Shown here one piece after another: positions 9,003-18,515 of a DNA stretch of 58,872 bases. The translations under genes were made by a program, and so were the position numbers. The notes under the pieces were generated by a model. It did no database searches. It saw nothing but the letters and a program-made list of their open reading frames with translations, and was not told the origin of the DNA. The stretch comes from Lewinellaceae bacterium (GTDB taxonomy: Bacteria > Bacteroidota > Bacteroidia > Chitinophagales > Saprospiraceae). Each line of letters begins with the position of its first letter. Position 1 is the stretch's first letter. The stretch covers positions 1 to 58,872 of the forward strand of contig JADJFA010000034.1 of NCBI GenBank assembly GCA_016708875.1, given 5' to 3'.

Positions 9003-9034
9003 ATTATCCCAATATCCTAATCTCCCAAATTTCT
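9003..9034. repeat. Short CCCAATATCC-type word repeat
   Basis: ATCCCAATATCCTAATCTCCCAAAT, a short array of ATATCC-type words between the TPR gene and the Uma2 gene; related words occur at 13566 and 50498. Confidence 0.5.
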
Positions 9035-9035
9035 C

Positions 9036-10859
9036 CTATTGCACCTTATCCCCCCTCAAAATCCTGAACCTTTTCCGCGCATCCACGGCAAACACGCTGC
9101 CAGAATATTCCAGGAAAATCTTTTCATAAATTTCCTTTGCCTTCTCTAAGTCATTCATTTTCAGTTCGTAAATCTGTGCCAACGCATACAAGGAGTTGTC
9201 GGCACGAATGTCTTCTTTGAATTTTTCAGCCACTTCCTGATAGAGCGGGATAGCCTTGTCATAGTTGCGTTGTTTGTCCCATATCCGTGCTTTCAGGTAG
9301 AGAATATCATCTTGCAGGGAATGCTCCGGGAAACCTGTAGCGAGGGTATCCAGTTTGAGGAAAGCCTCGTCGAACCGATTTTGCAGCACCAATAGTTCGG
9401 CGCCGGCGTACAACGAAATGGCGTCCGAAGTGGTGTCGAGGTTGAGGTTGTCCATGATAAACACCGAGAGATCGAGCGCGTCGTTGGATATGAGTTTTGA
9501 GGTAGAGGCTTTCAAAATGTCGAATTGCGCTTGCGCCCACTGGAAATCGCCATTGAAATAGGAAAGCCGGGCATTCTTGAATCGCGCTTCTTGCCCGATA
9601 GTATCTTCTTTAAAAGCCTTGTCCACCTGACTGTACAGCAAGGTGCTTTCCCAGACATCGCCATGCATCAGGTAATAGTCGCCGAGGTTAATTTTTAAAC
9701 GAGCCAACACATCCGGACGGAGGCCGGGCATCTTTTTGAGTTCTTCCAAAAGCTCAATGGCTTTAGGCAGATTGCGCAAATAAATGGCCTCTAAATCAGC
9801 CAATTGCAAGATAATGGAAGAACTCAAGTGGCTCTTTCCGTACTGTGACAAAAACGATTCGTACTCGGTTTCGAGGATGGTCAAATCTTGCTGGGTGTAA
9901 CTATAACCTTCCGTGATTTTGCGGCGACGGCTCTGCATGGCCTCCCGCTTGGCCTCATAAAAGAAAGGGCTGGTCTGGCCTTTTTCAGCGATAATATACT
10001 CGTAGGCTGCGATGGCCGAATCGTAATCCCGGGCTTCGGCAGCATCGTCTGCCACCCGCATTATGCGTTGGCCACTCTCGCCGAGTCGCTTATCGAGTGC
10101 CTTGTATTGACGCAAGGCACTTTTGAAATCTTTGCGTTGCACGAACGACCAGGCGAGCAATTCCACATAATCTGGATTCTCGTTCTCCTGGATGCGGGCG
10201 TAAAGTTGTGTCTGCAGTTCAGTAATATCTTCCGGGCCAAGCGAACGGGCAAAAATGGTCTGGAGCGAGGGCAATTTACCGGGATCGGCTGCGAGCGCAT
10301 TGAGGTATTGCTCTGTCATTTTTACAGGCTCGCCTTTGCGACGGTAGAGATCGCCAAGGTTGTACGCAAACCGATTGGGGTCTTTCGTGATTGCTGCCCC
10401 GCGTTCGTAGGTTTTGATGGCAAAATCGTATTTGGAATCAGCCAGAAACATATTGGCGAGCCGGATGACTGCCGCATAATCAGTCGCCATCTTGTCTATG
10501 GCGCGTTCGTATTGTACTTCGGCCTCGGCATCTTTGCCTTGTTGCTCGAAAATACTGCCATAAACAACGTAGAGCGTGTTGTTGTCAGACTGCTCTTTGA
10601 TCTGCTTTTTGACGGATTTTTCGGCCTCCTCCCATTTTTCTAATTTGGCGAGGCAGTCTATGTACCGGGTAAAATAATAGTCGCTTCGGCGCTCTTTTTC
10701 CACCAATTGGCCATAAAGCGTAGCAGCCTTTTCAAACTCGCCATCTGAATAGTATTGGTTTGCCAAATTTGGATCTGCATTTTGCGCTTGCAAAACGTTC
10801 AAATTCAGACCGAAAATCAAGAGCGCAAATGCAGCGATGCGCAAGGAGGAAACTTTCAT
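9036..10859 (-). CDS. Secreted tetratricopeptide-repeat protein
   Basis: A 608-residue protein from the start at 10859, which gives a clean signal peptide (MKVSSLRIAAFALLIFGL ... LQAQ). The rest is made of TPR helices. Recognisable units include NQYYSDGEFEKAATLYGQL, LAKLEKWEEAEKSVKKQ and, near the end, AQIYELKMNDLEKAKEIYEKI. Such proteins act as periplasmic or outer-membrane scaffolds, for instance in secretion or gliding, but no partner can be named. An upstream in-frame ATG at 10937 would bury the signal peptide and is less likely. Transcribed alone. Confidence 0.85.
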   Translation of the reverse strand: MKVSSLRIAAFALLIFGLNLNVLQAQNADPNLANQYYSDGEFEKAATLYGQLVEKERRSDYYFTRYIDCLAKLEKWEEAEKSVKKQIKEQSDNNTLYVVYGSIFEQQGKDAEAEVQYERAIDKMATDYAAVIRLANMFLADSKYDFAIKTYERGAAITKDPNRFAYNLGDLYRRKGEPVKMTEQYLNALAADPGKLPSLQTIFARSLGPEDITELQTQLYARIQENENPDYVELLAWSFVQRKDFKSALRQYKALDKRLGESGQRIMRVADDAAEARDYDSAIAAYEYIIAEKGQTSPFFYEAKREAMQSRRRKITEGYSYTQQDLTILETEYESFLSQYGKSHLSSSIILQLADLEAIYLRNLPKAIELLEELKKMPGLRPDVLARLKINLGDYYLMHGDVWESTLLYSQVDKAFKEDTIGQEARFKNARLSYFNGDFQWAQAQFDILKASTSKLISNDALDLSVFIMDNLNLDTTSDAISLYAGAELLVLQNRFDEAFLKLDTLATGFPEHSLQDDILYLKARIWDKQRNYDKAIPLYQEVAEKFKEDIRADNSLYALAQIYELKMNDLEKAKEIYEKIFLEYSGSVFAVDARKRFRILRGDKVQ

Positions 10860-11004
10860 GTGCTTATTAAGTTTGGGAAAAACCAAGACAAAAGTACGGG
10901 TGTGCAATTTGGCAAACGGCAATTTGCATGTCCGCATTTTACCAATCAGACAAAAGTGTGCCTAATTTGGTTCAAAAACGGTTTTGGTCCCCTAATGAAC
11001 GTGG

Positions 11005-11100
11005 CCTAATGGCACACGGATAAAACGGATCAAATGGATCAGCACGGATTTTTAAAATCTGTTTTTATCCATAAAATCTGTTTTATCCGTGTGCCATTAC
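11005..11100. repeat. Long inverted repeat, TAATGGCACACGG arms
   Basis: Outer arms AATGGCACACGGATAAAAC match perfectly in inverted orientation. The inner part is built from ATCTGTTTT and GGAT words. The right arm, read on the minus strand, contains the TAA stop codon of the flippase-like gene ending at 11097. Confidence 0.85.
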
Positions 11101-12215
11101 GCTTTAATCGCTTTTTCTGATTTCCTCCGTTCGCCAACCCTGGCCGCAATCCAGCCCGGCACCACCAGGGCGCCTGCCAGCAGGTAGCCATAGTAAGCCA
11201 TACCGCGCCATAACAGGGCAATCACCAGCCCGATGCCAGCAGGCACATAATCAGAGATAAAGCCAGCCAGTGCAATCTCGGCCAATCCCGCTCCGCCCGG
11301 TGTTGGGCTGAAAGCCATGATAATAAACATGGCCACCAGGCGGGCATAAATGAACGCCTGCGTACCGCCATCAATGGGTGTGCTGGGCACAATGGCAATA
11401 ATCAAACAATTGATCATCAGGAACTTACTCGTCCAGGCGCCCACAGCACAGAGAATAACCCGTAGGTGATAACGCCAGTTTTGCTGTCGCAATTCGGTCG
11501 CTGCGAGTTCAAATTCCTGACCGAGCAGGGTAAGTTTGGGGGCAAATCGTTTTAGCAAAGGGATTTTTGCCAACCAATTCAAACAGATTTTGGCGTACTG
11601 CGGCCTCAAAAAAACAAAAAAGATGAGGAGCAGCCAATAGGTCAGCATCATCGCGTAGGTGACAAACATCACATTCGAGGCCAGATTTTGATCTGAAAAG
11701 GAACTCATTCCAGGGTACATCATCGGCGGCCCGTAAATGGCGAGCAGGATCGGGAGCAGGATAACGAAGAACCCCGAATCGCAAATCATGGTGTAAAAAA
11801 TCGCCGCTGCTGTGCGTCCTGCCGGCACTTTTTCCTGTGTGAGCACAAACAACATTACGAACGGCCCACCCTTGCTGGTGGGCGTTAGCGCCCCACTAAA
11901 TTCCCAAATCACGATGAGTTCCAGGCATTTTTTCCAGGTAAAATAATCGCCGCCCGTCAGCACTTTCAGCCGATAAGCGTAGAAAAAATGCCGTGCTAGC
12001 AAGAGTAAAAACGCCAGTCCGATCCAGGCGAACGCCCGACCAGTCCACTCGATTTCGCGGAATTTTTCAAGATCAAATTGTTGGTAAAAAAGATAGCCCA
12101 CCCCAATCAAGCCCAACCCGATAGGCAGGAGCATCCTCGAAAGGCGCATGGATCGGACAAACTTTTGGGTTTCGGCTTCGCCTAATGGGAGGGGTTGTTG
12201 TGGGGACTCGTTCAC
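11097..12215 (-). CDS. Lysylphosphatidylglycerol synthase TM-region / flippase-like membrane protein
   Basis: A 372-residue integral membrane protein of the UPF0104/LPG_synthase_TM family, with about eight hydrophobic segments. Family landmarks are IVIWEFSGALTPTSKGG near residue 107 and FSPTPGGAGLAEIAL near residue 305. In MprF this region flips or presents aminoacyl-lipids, but here the soluble aminoacyl-transferase domain is absent, so only a lipid-translocation-type role is plausible. The stop codon is supplied by the adjoining inverted repeat. About 200 bases upstream separate it from the alkaline phosphatase gene. Confidence 0.8.
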   Translation of the reverse strand: MNESPQQPLPLGEAETQKFVRSMRLSRMLLPIGLGLIGVGYLFYQQFDLEKFREIEWTGRAFAWIGLAFLLLLARHFFYAYRLKVLTGGDYFTWKKCLELIVIWEFSGALTPTSKGGPFVMLFVLTQEKVPAGRTAAAIFYTMICDSGFFVILLPILLAIYGPPMMYPGMSSFSDQNLASNVMFVTYAMMLTYWLLLIFFVFLRPQYAKICLNWLAKIPLLKRFAPKLTLLGQEFELAATELRQQNWRYHLRVILCAVGAWTSKFLMINCLIIAIVPSTPIDGGTQAFIYARLVAMFIIMAFSPTPGGAGLAEIALAGFISDYVPAGIGLVIALLWRGMAYYGYLLAGALVVPGWIAARVGERRKSEKAIKA

Positions 12216-12426
12216 GTTGTGGGTGATTTGCAGCAGAAAAAGGAGGCGCGGGAATGAACATCTGTTTGATGGCAGTCAGCGAAGAGCAGGTTAAACAACG
12301 AATCAAGCGTTTTGTCAAAAAATAAGTGCAGGTATTTAAAATGTCTGCTTTTAATCTTTGGCTCATTCCATAAACTTTTGAAAACTAGAGGCCGTATCCA
12401 GACGCTGTTCAATAAGCTCAGAACGC

Positions 12427-13560
12427 TTAATTCCTCTTTGATCTACCTCCTTTGGTCTGTTTCTCGTTCTCCAGAAATGCTTCTTCCCAACCCCAGAGTT
12501 TTGCCATTTTCCAAAAAATATCCGTATTGTCCATCACCCCGCCAAATTGCTCGGAACCAGGGCCAAAAGCAAAAACCGGCACCATTGTGGCCGTGTGATA
12601 GCCTGTAGTGAACTCCAGGTCCAGCACATCATAACCCGCGCCCTGCTCCAGCGCTAGCCCGCCCGTTTCATGGTCGGCAGTAACGATTACCAGGGTATTG
12701 CCATCGGCTTCCGCAAAACGAATGATTTCACCAATGGCAGCGTCGAAATCTAGCATTTCGTCCACTGCACGAGGGCCGTCTTTAGCATGGCAGGCCCAAT
12801 CAATTTGGGAACCTTCCAGCATTAGGAAAAAACCTTTTTCGGAACGATTTTTTAAAAAATCAGTGGCCATTTTTGCAGCAAGCGGAAGGTAGTCTCGTCC
12901 AGATTTAACTGAATCCGGTTCTCCATTAGCCGAAAACCAACCGAAAGCTTGTTTGGGATTTGGGGTGGTTTCAGACAGTTTTTTTTCCTCAAAATTCGAC
13001 AACCAATATCCTTTTGCCACGAGTTCGGCGTACAGGTTACGCAGGTCGGTCTTGCGCTTGTTGAAAAAATCGAGGCCACCGCCGACAAAAAAGTCCAACT
13101 CAGTTTGCACAAAAAATTTGGCTATGTCCTCATGGTCGGCCCGACTTATCACATGGGCGATGAAGGAGGCCGGTGTGGCATGGGTAATGCTGGAGGTGGC
13201 GACAAGCCCCGTGGCAAGCCCGTTTTTTTCTGCTTGTTCGAGAATGGTCAGGCAAGGTTTTTTGGCTTTTGTAACCCCAATAGCGCCATTATACGTTTTG
13301 CAGCCGCAGGAAAAAGCAGTGGCCCCGGCGGCAGAATCGGTAATGAGATGGCTGCTTGAGTGGGTTTTCATCAGGCCCGTGATGGGGAATTTTTCAAGGT
13401 TTAGTTTGTTGCCATTGGCATACATCCCGGCTGTAACCTGCGAAAGTCCCATTCCATCGCCAATGAGCAGGATGATGTTTTTAGGGCGCGTGGGTGAATG
13501 GGATGCTGACATCCCGAAAATAAGCAGTGCAGCGAGCGCGATAAGTTGTTTGACCATCAT
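12427..13560 (-). CDS. Alkaline phosphatase, PhoA-type
   Basis: A periplasmic phosphomonoesterase. The signal peptide is MMVKQLIALAALLIFG. LIGDGMGLSQV provides the first metal-binding Asp. TDSAAGATAFSCG contains the nucleophilic serine (DSA), and TADHETGGLALEQ holds metal-binding Asp and His residues. At 377 residues it is shorter than E. coli PhoA and matches the compact Bacteroidota form. The phosphate-starvation regulator box cannot be recognised upstream. It is followed by a 200-base gap without a gene and is preceded by a short ATATCC word repeat. Confidence 0.88.
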   Translation of the reverse strand: MMVKQLIALAALLIFGMSASHSPTRPKNIILLIGDGMGLSQVTAGMYANGNKLNLEKFPITGLMKTHSSSHLITDSAAGATAFSCGCKTYNGAIGVTKAKKPCLTILEQAEKNGLATGLVATSSITHATPASFIAHVISRADHEDIAKFFVQTELDFFVGGGLDFFNKRKTDLRNLYAELVAKGYWLSNFEEKKLSETTPNPKQAFGWFSANGEPDSVKSGRDYLPLAAKMATDFLKNRSEKGFFLMLEGSQIDWACHAKDGPRAVDEMLDFDAAIGEIIRFAEADGNTLVIVTADHETGGLALEQGAGYDVLDLEFTTGYHTATMVPVFAFGPGSEQFGGVMDNTDIFWKMAKLWGWEEAFLENEKQTKGGRSKRN

Positions 13561-13565
13561 TGAAA

Positions 13566-13612
13566 AATTACATTAACCCAATATCTAAATATCCCAATAT
13601 CTAAATATTTCA
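13566..13612. repeat. Word repeat CCCAATATCTAAATAT
   Basis: Two direct copies of a CCCAATATCTAAATAT unit fill the gap between dprA (3' end) and the alkaline phosphatase gene (5' end). Confidence 0.6.
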
Positions 13613-14713
13613 GCACAAGATGTACCGTTTGCCCGGTAAGGTTCGGATAATTCCCTTGAATTCCAGGGCAAGAATGTGCGCCGCGAGTTCGCCAGGGGTG
13701 CATTGGGCAGCCACCGTGAGTTGGTCAATTGGGATTTCTGGCTTGTCCCGAATGATGCCGACCAAGGTTATTTCAGTGGGACTGAGGTCGAGGAAAAGTT
13801 GGGCCTGGTTCAATTTAGGCTTCCCAGGTTCTCCCCATTGCATTCGTTCGGCGATGTCTGTGGCGGACTCCGCGAGTTTGGCGCGTTCGGTTTTGAGGAG
13901 CAGATTGCAGCCTCTGCTTTTTGTGTCGTGGGGCCGGCCGGGCACAGCGAATATTTCACGGCCATGGCGTTCAGCATATTGTACCGTAATCATGGACCCG
14001 CCACTATTTGCGGTTTCGACCACCAACACTACATCAGAGAGGCCGGAAATAATGCGGTTGCGCATGGGGAAATGTTCGCGGTCAGGCTTGGCATCGTGGG
14101 CATATTCACTGATTAAGCCGCCATTTTCAATCATTCGCTGGGCCACGCTTCGGTGTTGTGCGGGGTAGATACTGTTCAGTCCGTGTCCTAAAACGCCCAC
14201 ATTTGGGATCCCGATCGCCGATGCTTTTCGGTGTGCTGTCACATCCACGCCAAATGCCAAACCACTCACAATCAATACGTTGTAATCTCGAAGCCCTTCT
14301 ACAAATTCATCACACATTGCTTTGCCATGCTCGCTTGGCTGACGTGTGCCAATAATGGCGACTACGCGCTCTGCTTCAAAAATGGACATAGAACTTCCTT
14401 TGAAAAAGAACATCGCCGGGCTGTCCTGACATTGGCGGAGGCGGGCCGGGTAACGCGCATCGGTATAGAAAACAGCCTGAACATCGTGCTGTTCCATAAA
14501 AGCAATTTCGCGCTCGGCCTTTGTAAGTGGTTCAACGGCAGCAGCCAATGCATTTATGGTCGTATGACCTATACCGGGAATTTTATGCAATTCTCTTTTG
14601 CTGGCTCGGAATACGGCTTCAGCACTGCCGCAATAACTGACCAGGGTTTTGGCAGTTACCGCGCCTATTTGTGGCACGAGCATGAGCGCGATTTGGTGTT
14701 GGAGGCTGTCCAT
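13610..14713 (-). CDS. dprA: DNA-processing protein DprA
   Basis: DprA loads RecA onto incoming single-stranded DNA in natural transformation. The Rossmann-like DNA-binding core is evident: VVAIIGTRQPSEHGKA, IVSGLAFGVDVTAH, NGGLISEY and FPMRNRIISGLSDVVLVVE. Helix-hairpin-helix-like residues (HKIPGIGHTTINALA, about 45-60) precede it, and a winged-helix segment ends the protein (LAAHILALEFKGIIRTLPG). The 367-residue length fits the family. It is monocistronic here, with word repeats at both ends. Confidence 0.92.
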   Translation of the reverse strand: MDSLQHQIALMLVPQIGAVTAKTLVSYCGSAEAVFRASKRELHKIPGIGHTTINALAAAVEPLTKAEREIAFMEQHDVQAVFYTDARYPARLRQCQDSPAMFFFKGSSMSIFEAERVVAIIGTRQPSEHGKAMCDEFVEGLRDYNVLIVSGLAFGVDVTAHRKASAIGIPNVGVLGHGLNSIYPAQHRSVAQRMIENGGLISEYAHDAKPDREHFPMRNRIISGLSDVVLVVETANSGGSMITVQYAERHGREIFAVPGRPHDTKSRGCNLLLKTERAKLAESATDIAERMQWGEPGKPKLNQAQLFLDLSPTEITLVGIIRDKPEIPIDQLTVAAQCTPGELAAHILALEFKGIIRTLPGKRYILC

Positions 14714-14756
14714 GTGGGTTGGTTATTGGGGAATTGGTGATTGGTAAATTAGTGAG
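14712..14756. repeat. Word repeat TTGGTGATTGG before dprA
   Basis: GGTTGGTTATTGGGGAATTGGTGATTGG lies at the dprA start. The word is related to those at 4262, 15568, 33172 and 37568. Confidence 0.55.
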
Positions 14757-14821
14757 CGGAGATGGAAGCCAAAGTTAAAACAGATCACTCCATATTTACA
14801 AACATTTTGTATATTATATAG

Positions 14822-15565
14822 TTAAAACCGCGTGAATCGCTCCGTAAACTCCTCTTTTTTTATTCGCGAAACGGGCACACTCACCTTGTTGGGCATCACG
14901 ACATAACCGCCATCGCCGCGTATGTAACTGCGGATGTGCTGCATATTGACCAAAAACTGTTTGTGGATTCGGAAAAAATCTCCACCTGCGAGCATTTCTT
15001 CCACGTCGCCCAAAGTCTTGGTAATCAGGTACATTTCGCCCGTAACCAGAAAAAACTTGGTGTAGCTACTGTCTGATTCGCAGTACATCACGTCGGCGAG
15101 CTCAACAAAAGTGTAGCCATGGGCATAAGGCAATGCGATCTTGTCGAACCGCTTGGCATCGGGTGCGTAAAGTTGTTGGCGCAACAAGTCCAATTGCGTT
15201 TTTTCCACCCTTTGTTTATCGGCAACCTTGTCCACGGCTTTGCGGAGTTCGTCTGGATTTACGGGTTTGAGCAGGTAATCCACCGCGCTGTATCGAAACG
15301 CTTTAACCGCAAAACGATCATAGGCAGTGGAAAAAATCAGCGCAAAAGAGAGATCGCCCAATTCTTCGAGCAATTGAAAACCGTTCATCACGGGCATTTC
15401 GATGTCCAGAAAAACGAGATCTGGTTTCAGGCTGCGAATGGCCGCAAGCCCTTTCTCGGGATCCGTGTATTTGCCCGCCACGGCCACTTCCGGGCAGGTT
15501 TCCATGAGCGTGAGATGGAGCGCCTCCAAGGCATCAGGTTCGTCGTCTATGATGAGGGATTTCAT
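14822..15565 (-). CDS. LytTR-family response regulator
   Basis: A two-component regulator. The start at 15565 gives MKSLIIDDEPDALEAL, the acidic pocket of the receiver. DLVFLDIEMPVMNGF contains the phospho-accepting Asp, and STAYD and LLKPVN complete the receiver. The C-terminal LytTR DNA-binding domain begins near residue 140 (FDKIALPYAHGYTFVEL) and includes FFRIHKQFLVNMQHI. It lies just downstream of the histidine kinase gene on the same strand, with 68 bases between them, so the two almost certainly form one system. Target genes are unknown. Confidence 0.92.
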   Translation of the reverse strand: MKSLIIDDEPDALEALHLTLMETCPEVAVAGKYTDPEKGLAAIRSLKPDLVFLDIEMPVMNGFQLLEELGDLSFALIFSTAYDRFAVKAFRYSAVDYLLKPVNPDELRKAVDKVADKQRVEKTQLDLLRQQLYAPDAKRFDKIALPYAHGYTFVELADVMYCESDSSYTKFFLVTGEMYLITKTLGDVEEMLAGGDFFRIHKQFLVNMQHIRSYIRGDGGYVVMPNKVSVPVSRIKKEEFTERFTRF

Positions 15566-15567
15566 GA

Positions 15568-15640
15568 TGTTGGTGATTCGTTTATGGGTGGATTTGGTGA
15601 TTTGTTTTGCCAGAGCCAATCACCAAACCCCTATTATAAA
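15568..15640. repeat. Word repeat with inverted arm between kinase and regulator
   Basis: TTGGTGATT / TTTGGTGATTTG words and the reverse-complement CCAATCACCAAACC form a possible stem in the kinase-regulator spacer. Confidence 0.55.
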
Positions 15641-17460
15641 GGTATTTCCATTACCACCTTCGTTCCGGCGGCCATGCCATTTTCATCCCTTAAATCAATG
15701 GTTTCGGAATGCGCCAATTTGCCCGTGGCCTTGAGGCGCTCGGCGGTGATTTTTTGTCCAAGGCTTTTTTTAGTGAGGGCGCTTTTGCTTTCTAGTTCGT
15801 TGGCGGCAGCGCGACCAATGCCGTCGTCTTCGATCTCAATATGGAGCAAATTTTCGGCGGGAAGTGAAAGCCGGAGCCAAATTTTTCCTCCTTCTTTTCG
15901 GTGCATGAGGCCATGCCAGATGGCGTTTTCGATGTGTGGCTGTATGAGCATTCCGGGGATTTGTAGGAATGTCGGGTCAATTTCCGGGTCAATTTCCAGC
16001 GAAAACTGAAGTTTTTCCTTGAATCTCAGGCTTTCAATGTCCACGTACAGTTGAAGGGCTTCCAGGTCGCGCGCCAGGGTGATTTTCTCGGAGCGACTGT
16101 TTTCAAGCACGAGGCGGAGTAAACTGCTGAATTTTTGGAGGTATTTGGCGGCGGTGTCGGTGTCGCGTTCTTTGGTGTAGCGGTAGATGCTGTTGAGGCA
16201 ATTGAAAATAAAATGCGGATTGATTTGTGCCCGAAGGTTGGCGAGTTCCAGTTCTGTACGGCGGCGTTCCTGCCTTTGGCGGTAAGTGTAAAAAACGAAC
16301 GCAGCGGTAGCCAGCAATACCAACAAAATCAGCCCAAAAATCCAGGATTGCTGCTGACTTCGGGCATCGCGCAGGGCAAGTTCACGGGTCTGTTCAGCTT
16401 TTACCGCTGCTTGTTTTTGTTCAAACTCGTGGTTCAACTGGATTTCTGTTATGCGACGGGTGTTTTCTAAATTGATGACACTGTCGCGGGCATTGATGTG
16501 GAGTTTGAAAAAACGAAGCGCATCAGCTGGTCGGTTCTGGCGCTCTGCGAGGCGACTAAGATCAAAATAGTAGCGCTCGTGATAACTGGGGTCTGGAATC
16601 TGTGGCATAATCTCACCAGCTTTCTGCAAGTATTGAGCGGCAGCAGGCAAATCTCCCAGATTAATCAGGCATCGTCCCATGGCCAGCAGGCAATTGATCT
16701 CCGTTTCGGCAGTGGCGGTTTCCGGGTATTTTTTCAAAGCTTCCTCTGCCTTTTTCAACCAATCCTTTTCCTGTGAATACTGCTTTTTTCGTTCTTCCAT
16801 TCTAGCCATCGTCAGGTAAAGCGGCACAATACCGGGTATATTGGAGGTTTTTTCCAGTATTTGGAGGGCGTTTTGGACGTAAAAGGCGGCGCTATCAGGT
16901 TTGCCCATGCGGTCGTAGAGATCGCCGAGAAGATGGCTGCATGCGCACAATCCATGTGGGCGATTGGCCCGGGTGGTTAGTTCTACGCAAAGCCGGGCAT
17001 ATTGCAGGGCCTTATCCGATTGTTCCGGCATTTCAAAAAGATGCGAAGCCAGCGTCGAGATGATATAAGTCATCTTGGCGGTATCCCGGACCTGCTCATA
17101 AGCCCGATAGCACAACAAAAAAGTATCCGTTGCTTCTGGAGAGTGGCTTTCATATAAATGGGAGAAAGCGATGTTCCCCAGCGATTGCGCCACGCCGCGC
17201 GTGTTCTGGAGTTGCTGGTACAAGCGCAAAGACTCGCGACCATATTGTCGGCTTTTGTCATACGCCTTCATTGGCCTGAAGTAGTGGGTGCTGATGCGCC
17301 AAAGCAAATGTGCCCTGCGATGGATTTGTGCGGTATCCGTATTGGTGGGGATACTTTTTAGTTCAGCAAAGAGTGAGTCCAATTTGCCGTTTTGAGCTTG
17401 GCCGTTTTTCGGGCTAAAAGCGCAAAAAAACAATAGGTATATCAGGTGTGATTTGTGCAT
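15634..17460 (-). CDS. LytS-type sensor histidine kinase with TPR sensor
   Basis: A 608-residue membrane kinase paired with the LytTR regulator. Order of parts: signal peptide (MHKSHLIYLLFFCAFS), a periplasmic array of tetratricopeptide-like repeats (about residues 40-330), a coiled coil (EQKQAAVKAEQTRELAL), one transmembrane helix (WIFGLILLVLLATAAFVFY), then the His_kinase domain. The phospho-accepting histidine lies in RAQINPHFIFNCLNSIYRY. N-box and ATP-lid residues follow (HIENAIWHGL, EDDGIGRAAA). This layout is the common YehU/LytS-like class of Bacteroidota. Signal sensed is unknown. Confidence 0.9.
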   Translation of the reverse strand: MHKSHLIYLLFFCAFSPKNGQAQNGKLDSLFAELKSIPTNTDTAQIHRRAHLLWRISTHYFRPMKAYDKSRQYGRESLRLYQQLQNTRGVAQSLGNIAFSHLYESHSPEATDTFLLCYRAYEQVRDTAKMTYIISTLASHLFEMPEQSDKALQYARLCVELTTRANRPHGLCACSHLLGDLYDRMGKPDSAAFYVQNALQILEKTSNIPGIVPLYLTMARMEERKKQYSQEKDWLKKAEEALKKYPETATAETEINCLLAMGRCLINLGDLPAAAQYLQKAGEIMPQIPDPSYHERYYFDLSRLAERQNRPADALRFFKLHINARDSVINLENTRRITEIQLNHEFEQKQAAVKAEQTRELALRDARSQQQSWIFGLILLVLLATAAFVFYTYRQRQERRRTELELANLRAQINPHFIFNCLNSIYRYTKERDTDTAAKYLQKFSSLLRLVLENSRSEKITLARDLEALQLYVDIESLRFKEKLQFSLEIDPEIDPTFLQIPGMLIQPHIENAIWHGLMHRKEGGKIWLRLSLPAENLLHIEIEDDGIGRAAANELESKSALTKKSLGQKITAERLKATGKLAHSETIDLRDENGMAAGTKVVMEIPL

Positions 17461-17559
17461 TTACAGAAGAAACCAATTTCGCAGAAAGGTAACCCCCTGT
17501 ATTCGTCCACACGCTGCGTATTTAAGGAATGGTGAAAATCAGGCGGTTAATGGTGAAAA

Positions 17560-17906
17560 TCAGTCTAAATCTGCCTGCTCGAGGATGGGCAAAAACAGCT
17601 TAATTTTCTTCTCATCACTCGGATTGAATAGAAAAGAACGCACGTCTGCGACCATTTCCTCCATCGCTACCCGATTACAAACTTCTCGTACACGTTCACG
17701 CAATTGCGCAGAAGAAGAAACATTCAATTTCATTTTCAGATAGGGTTGGGGTTGGGGTCGAAAGGGGGGGGGGGGGGGGGTGCGCGCGAGGGCCCGGGGG
17801 AGGGGGACAAGCAGGATTTTGTATGCAGATATTCGCGCAATATGAACGCACGGTGCATGTGCAAAGACTCCGGGTAGGCTCGTATGATTTCAGAAAGATT
17901 CAACAT
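17560..17906 (-). pseudogene. AbiEii-type toxin, ends only, centre replaced by poly-G artefact
   Basis: The N-terminus starts at 17906, overlapping the end of the antitoxin gene by 17 bases (MLNLSEIIRAYPESL, then HMHRAFILREYL). This matches the start of AbiEii nucleotidyltransferase toxins. After about 33 residues the sequence becomes a G/C-only stretch with an 18-base G run. Beyond it a frame is open again (FRPQPQPYLKMKLNV...) and ends in VADVRSFLFNPSDEKK, which matches the AbiEii C-terminus. Roughly 200 residues are missing. The join is more likely an assembly or sequencing artefact than a natural deletion. Confidence 0.65.
17764..17810. other. Poly-G / G+C-only tract, probable artefact
   Basis: A run of about 18 G followed by GTGCGCGCGAGGGCCC and GGGGGAGGGGG. 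Nothing else in the window resembles it. It interrupts a conserved gene at exactly the point where its middle is missing. Confidence 0.75.
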
Positions 17907-18515
17907 GGCTCAGAATATTCTTAAAAATAGTCAGTCGTTTTAACAAAGTAGGCGAATTGAACAGTGTAGCATATTCATCCAATCTTTTCGGATTTAAATC
18001 AACCCGCATTTGTGCAAGGTTGAAGCGGTAGGCTTCAAAATCCTCCTCTTCCCGGGCTTTGGGATGTAAATACAGAAAGTCCAGTAATGCCTTTTCTGGC
18101 TCAGCCATTTTGATACCATGCCCATCAAGCGACAAAATTTGGTAGCCAAAAAAAGCGAAGGCTTGACGGTAGCATAGCGGTATCTTCCTTTTGGCGTATC
18201 GAATACATTGGTTTTGAGCGTGGTAACAGAGGTAAATGTGAAAACGGCTTCTGGAATCCAGCCAAAGTGTGCCAAGGCCGATTCCAAAGAAATATAGGAA
18301 GGTGAGTAGATTTTGTTGGCAACAAAATAAGCGTGTTCCAAGGTCTTAATGGTGCCAGAAATGCTGTACCAACCATTTCGAATGCGCAGCAAATCGCCCT
18401 TTTTCTGCCAGTTTAGCAAATTTTCGCGTTCAAAACCAGGAAAATACTTTTCAATTTCAGCAATTGAAAAGACTGGAACACGACGAAAAATATTGGCAAA
18501 CGACGAATAATTCAT
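17890..18515 (-). pseudogene. AbiEi-type antitoxin / transcriptional regulator (frameshifted)
   Basis: The product starts MNYSSFANIFRRVPVF with an N-terminal winged-helix (IEKYFPGFERENLLNWQKKG). It continues with YISLESALAHFGWIPEAVFT, typical of AbiEi antitoxins, which bind DNA and repress the operon. The frame breaks at an A7 run (18148-18154). One added base restores KPSLFFGYQILSLDG and joins it to the C-terminal part AEPEKALLDFLYLHPKAREE. It overlaps the start of the AbiEii-like gene, the usual type IV toxin-antitoxin arrangement. AT-richer than its neighbours, consistent with a mobile module. Confidence 0.8.

Noticed and set aside
12216..12426. 66-residue frame on the minus strand between the flippase-like and phosphatase genes
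   Set aside because: Unlike any known protein, no promoter or conserved context; the 210-base gap shows nothing else.
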